Shown here: positions 4,793 through 6,500 of the stretch, one piece after another | Position numbering within the stretch: position 1 is the stretch's first letter | How the letters are laid out: each line of letters opens with the position of its first letter | Assembly: GCA_017305815.1 (NCBI GenBank) | Contig: JAFKJZ010000664.1 | Location: 1 to 6,500 of the forward strand | Direction of reading: 5' to 3' | DNA length: 6,500 nucleotides | From: Hyphomicrobiales bacterium | GTDB lineage: Bacteria > Pseudomonadota > Alphaproteobacteria > Rhizobiales > Kaistiaceae | Position numbers and translations under genes: made by a program | The notes under the pieces: generated by a model | What the model was told of the DNA's origin: nothing | The model's input: only the letters and a program-made list of their open reading frames with translations | The model's database searches: none

Positions 4793-6454
4793 TCACATGT
4801 TCGGATAGTTCGGACCGCCGGCACCCTCGGGCGTCGTCCAGTTGATGTTCTGGTTCGGATCCTTGATGTCGCAGGTCTTGCAGTGGACGCAGTTCTGCGC
4901 GTTGATCACGAAGCGCGGGCCGTCCCCGTCCTCGACCCATTCATAGACGCCGGCCGGGCAATAGCGCGTCGACGGGCCGGCATAGACGTCGTGCTCGGAC
5001 GTCTTCTGCAGCGCCGCGTCCAGCACCTTCAGATGCACCGGCTGGTCTTCCTCATGGTTGGTGTTCGACAGGAACACCGAGGACAGCCGGTCGAACGTCA
5101 AGACGCCATCCGGCTTCGGATATTCGATCTTCTTGCAGGATGCCGCCGGCTTGGTCGCGGCGAAATCCGGCTTGCCGTGCTTCAGCGTGCCGAACAGCGT
5201 GAAGCCGAGCGTGTTGGCCCACATGTCGATGCCGCCGAGCGCGATGCCGAGATAGGTGCCGAGCTTCGACCACAGCGGCTTGACGTTGCGCACCCGCTTC
5301 AGGTCGCGACCGATCGGACCGGCGCGCCAGTTCTGCTCGTAGCCGAGGATCTCGTCATGCGCGCGGCCGGCCGCCAGCGCGTCGGCGACGTTGTCTGCCG
5401 CCTCCATGCCCGACAGCATGGCATTGTGGCTGCCCTTGATGCGCGGCACGTTGACGAAGCCGGCCGAGCAGCCGATCAGCGCGCCACCCGGAAAGACCAG
5501 CTTCGGCACCGACTGGTAGCCGCCCTCGGTGATCGCGCGCGCGCCATAGGAGATGCGTTTGCCCCCGGCGAAGACGGGGGAAATCGTCGGGTGCGTCTTG
5601 AAGCGCTGGAATTCCTCGAACGGCGACAGATAGGGATTCTCGTAGTTCAGGTGCACCACGAAGCCGACGACGACCTGATTGTCCTCGAGATGGTAGAGGA
5701 ACGAGCCGCCGCCGGTCGAGCCGCCGAGTGGCCAGCCGAACGAATGCTGCACCAGGCCGGGCTTGTGCAGCTTCGGATCGACCTGCCAGAGCTCCTTTAT
5801 GCCGATGCCGTATTTCTGCGGCTCGCGGCCCTCCGCCAGGCCGAAGGATCCGATCAGCTGCTTGGCGAGCGAGCCACGGGCACCCTCGCCGATCAGCGTG
5901 TACTTGCCGCGCAGCTCCATGCCGCGCTGGTAGTTCGGGCCGGGCTCGCCGTCGCGGCCGACGCCCATGTCGCCGGTGGCGACGCCCGCCACCGCGCCAT
6001 TCTCGTCGAACAGCAGCTCGGCGGCGGCGAAACCCGGATAGATTTCGACGCCGAGCGCTTCGGCCTTCGCCGCCATCCAGCGGCAAACATTGCCGAGCGA
6101 GACGATGTAGTTGCCGTGGTTCGACATCAGCGGCGGCATCACGATGTTCGGCAGCCGCACCGAGCCGGCCGGCCCGAGAAACAGGAACTGGTCCTCCCTC
6201 ACGGGCGTCTTCAGCGGCGTGTCGTCCTCCTGCCGCCATTCCGGCAGCAGCCTGTCGAGCGCGATTGGATCCAGCACGGCGCCGGACAGGATGTGCGCCC
6301 CCACCTCGGAGCCCTTCTCGACGACGACGACCGAGATATCGGGATCGCGCTGCTTCAACCGGATGGCTGCCGCGAGCCCGGCAGGACCCGCGCCCACGAT
6401 CACAACGTCAAATTCCATCGCTTCGCGATCGGGAAGCTCTACCGAGGTAGCCAT
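4793..6454 (-). CDS. Electron-transfer flavoprotein:ubiquinone oxidoreductase (ETF-QO/ETFDH, 553 aa)
   Basis: This iron-sulfur flavoprotein takes electrons from reduced ETF, which collects them from acyl-CoA and other dehydrogenases, and passes them to ubiquinone at the inner membrane. Domains in order are the FAD-binding dinucleotide fold VVIVGAGPAGLAAAIRLK (17-34), EKGSEVGAHILSGAV (46-60), a second FAD contact GEGARGSLAKQL (189-200), GIGIKELWQV (216-225), the GCSAGFVNVPRIKGSHNAM segment (328-346), and a C-terminal ferredoxin-like domain. The four [4Fe-4S] ligands are all present: Cys499 (YCPAGVYE), Cys522, Cys525 and Cys528 (NCVHCKTCD). The length is that of the full family, so the gene is intact. 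The start at 6454 gives an N-terminus typical of alphaproteobacterial copies (ELPDREAMEFDVVIVGAG); GGATGGG about 6 bases upstream is a weak ribosome binding site. A later in-frame ATG at residue 13 is less likely. No etfAB genes are adjacent. Confidence 0.97.
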   Translation of the reverse strand: MATSVELPDREAMEFDVVIVGAGPAGLAAAIRLKQRDPDISVVVVEKGSEVGAHILSGAVLDPIALDRLLPEWRQEDDTPLKTPVREDQFLFLGPAGSVRLPNIVMPPLMSNHGNYIVSLGNVCRWMAAKAEALGVEIYPGFAAAELLFDENGAVAGVATGDMGVGRDGEPGPNYQRGMELRGKYTLIGEGARGSLAKQLIGSFGLAEGREPQKYGIGIKELWQVDPKLHKPGLVQHSFGWPLGGSTGGGSFLYHLEDNQVVVGFVVHLNYENPYLSPFEEFQRFKTHPTISPVFAGGKRISYGARAITEGGYQSVPKLVFPGGALIGCSAGFVNVPRIKGSHNAMLSGMEAADNVADALAAGRAHDEILGYEQNWRAGPIGRDLKRVRNVKPLWSKLGTYLGIALGGIDMWANTLGFTLFGTLKHGKPDFAATKPAASCKKIEYPKPDGVLTFDRLSSVFLSNTNHEEDQPVHLKVLDAALQKTSEHDVYAGPSTRYCPAGVYEWVEDGDGPRFVINAQNCVHCKTCDIKDPNQNINWTTPEGAGGPNYPNM

Positions 6455-6484
6455 GCGTGCCCATCCGGTTCTGATTGTTGGGTC

Positions 6485-6497
6485 CTCTTTAGAAGAG
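6485..6497. repeat. Short palindrome upstream of the ETF-QO gene
   Basis: CTCTT and AAGAG flank a 3-base TAG centre, about 31 bases before the ETF-QO start. On the minus strand the centre reads TCTAAA, a loose match to a -10 box. It may belong to the ETF-QO promoter or to a hairpin ending an upstream gene. The right window edge prevents a choice, since any -35 box would lie outside. Confidence 0.25.
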
Positions 6498-6500
6498 CAA

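Noticed and set aside
4796..5000. A frameshift or truncation at the ETF-QO C-terminus
   Set aside because: The reading frame stays open to a normal family end, and all four iron-sulfur cysteines are in place.
5355..6239. Long alternative frames, on both strands, inside the ETF-QO gene
   Set aside because: ETF-QO is intact from FAD fold to iron-sulfur cysteines, and the other frames give Arg/Ala-rich strings only.

Overview
The window is uniformly GC-rich, with dense same-strand operons, four-base stop/start overlaps, and proteins that read like those of Hyphomicrobiales (Rhizobiales) Alphaproteobacteria. This placement is inference from composition and protein style; no rRNA or other taxonomic marker is present. 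I see no insertion sequence, tRNA, CRISPR array, phage gene or integrase. The window looks chromosomal.

Region 1 (1-3359, minus strand) is a tightly packed operon read from right to left: a CoxD-like MoxR AAA+ ATPase, a CoxE-like VWA protein, an XdhC N-terminal-domain protein, an XdhC C-terminal (Rossmann) domain protein, and the start of a MobA/MocA-like nucleotidyltransferase that runs off the left edge. Together they form an accessory set for maturing molybdenum hydroxylases of the CO dehydrogenase/xanthine dehydrogenase family: chaperone ATPase plus partner, cofactor sulfuration/insertion factor, and molybdopterin nucleotidylation. No molybdenum hydroxylase subunit is encoded in the window. 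The XdhC function is split over two genes that share one reading frame and are separated only by TGA followed at once by ATG.

Region 2 (3360-3528) is a 169-bp divergent intergenic region holding a possible promoter for the rightward gene and a spaced inverted repeat.

Region 3 (3529-4308, plus) is a stand-alone 3-oxoadipate enol-lactonase gene (pcaD) of the beta-ketoadipate pathway. Its 3' end overlaps the end of the convergent gene in region 4.

Region 4 (4280-6454, minus) holds a complete electron-transfer flavoprotein:ubiquinone oxidoreductase, then a 108-bp gap with a perfect 10-bp-stem palindrome, then a DoxX-family membrane protein. The DoxX start is AT-richer than everything around it.

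The gene content is mostly ordinary. The points most worth a second look are the in-phase TGA/ATG fission of XdhC, the maturation cassette without a visible client enzyme, and the repeated TGATCACA palindromes between the ETF-QO and doxX genes.
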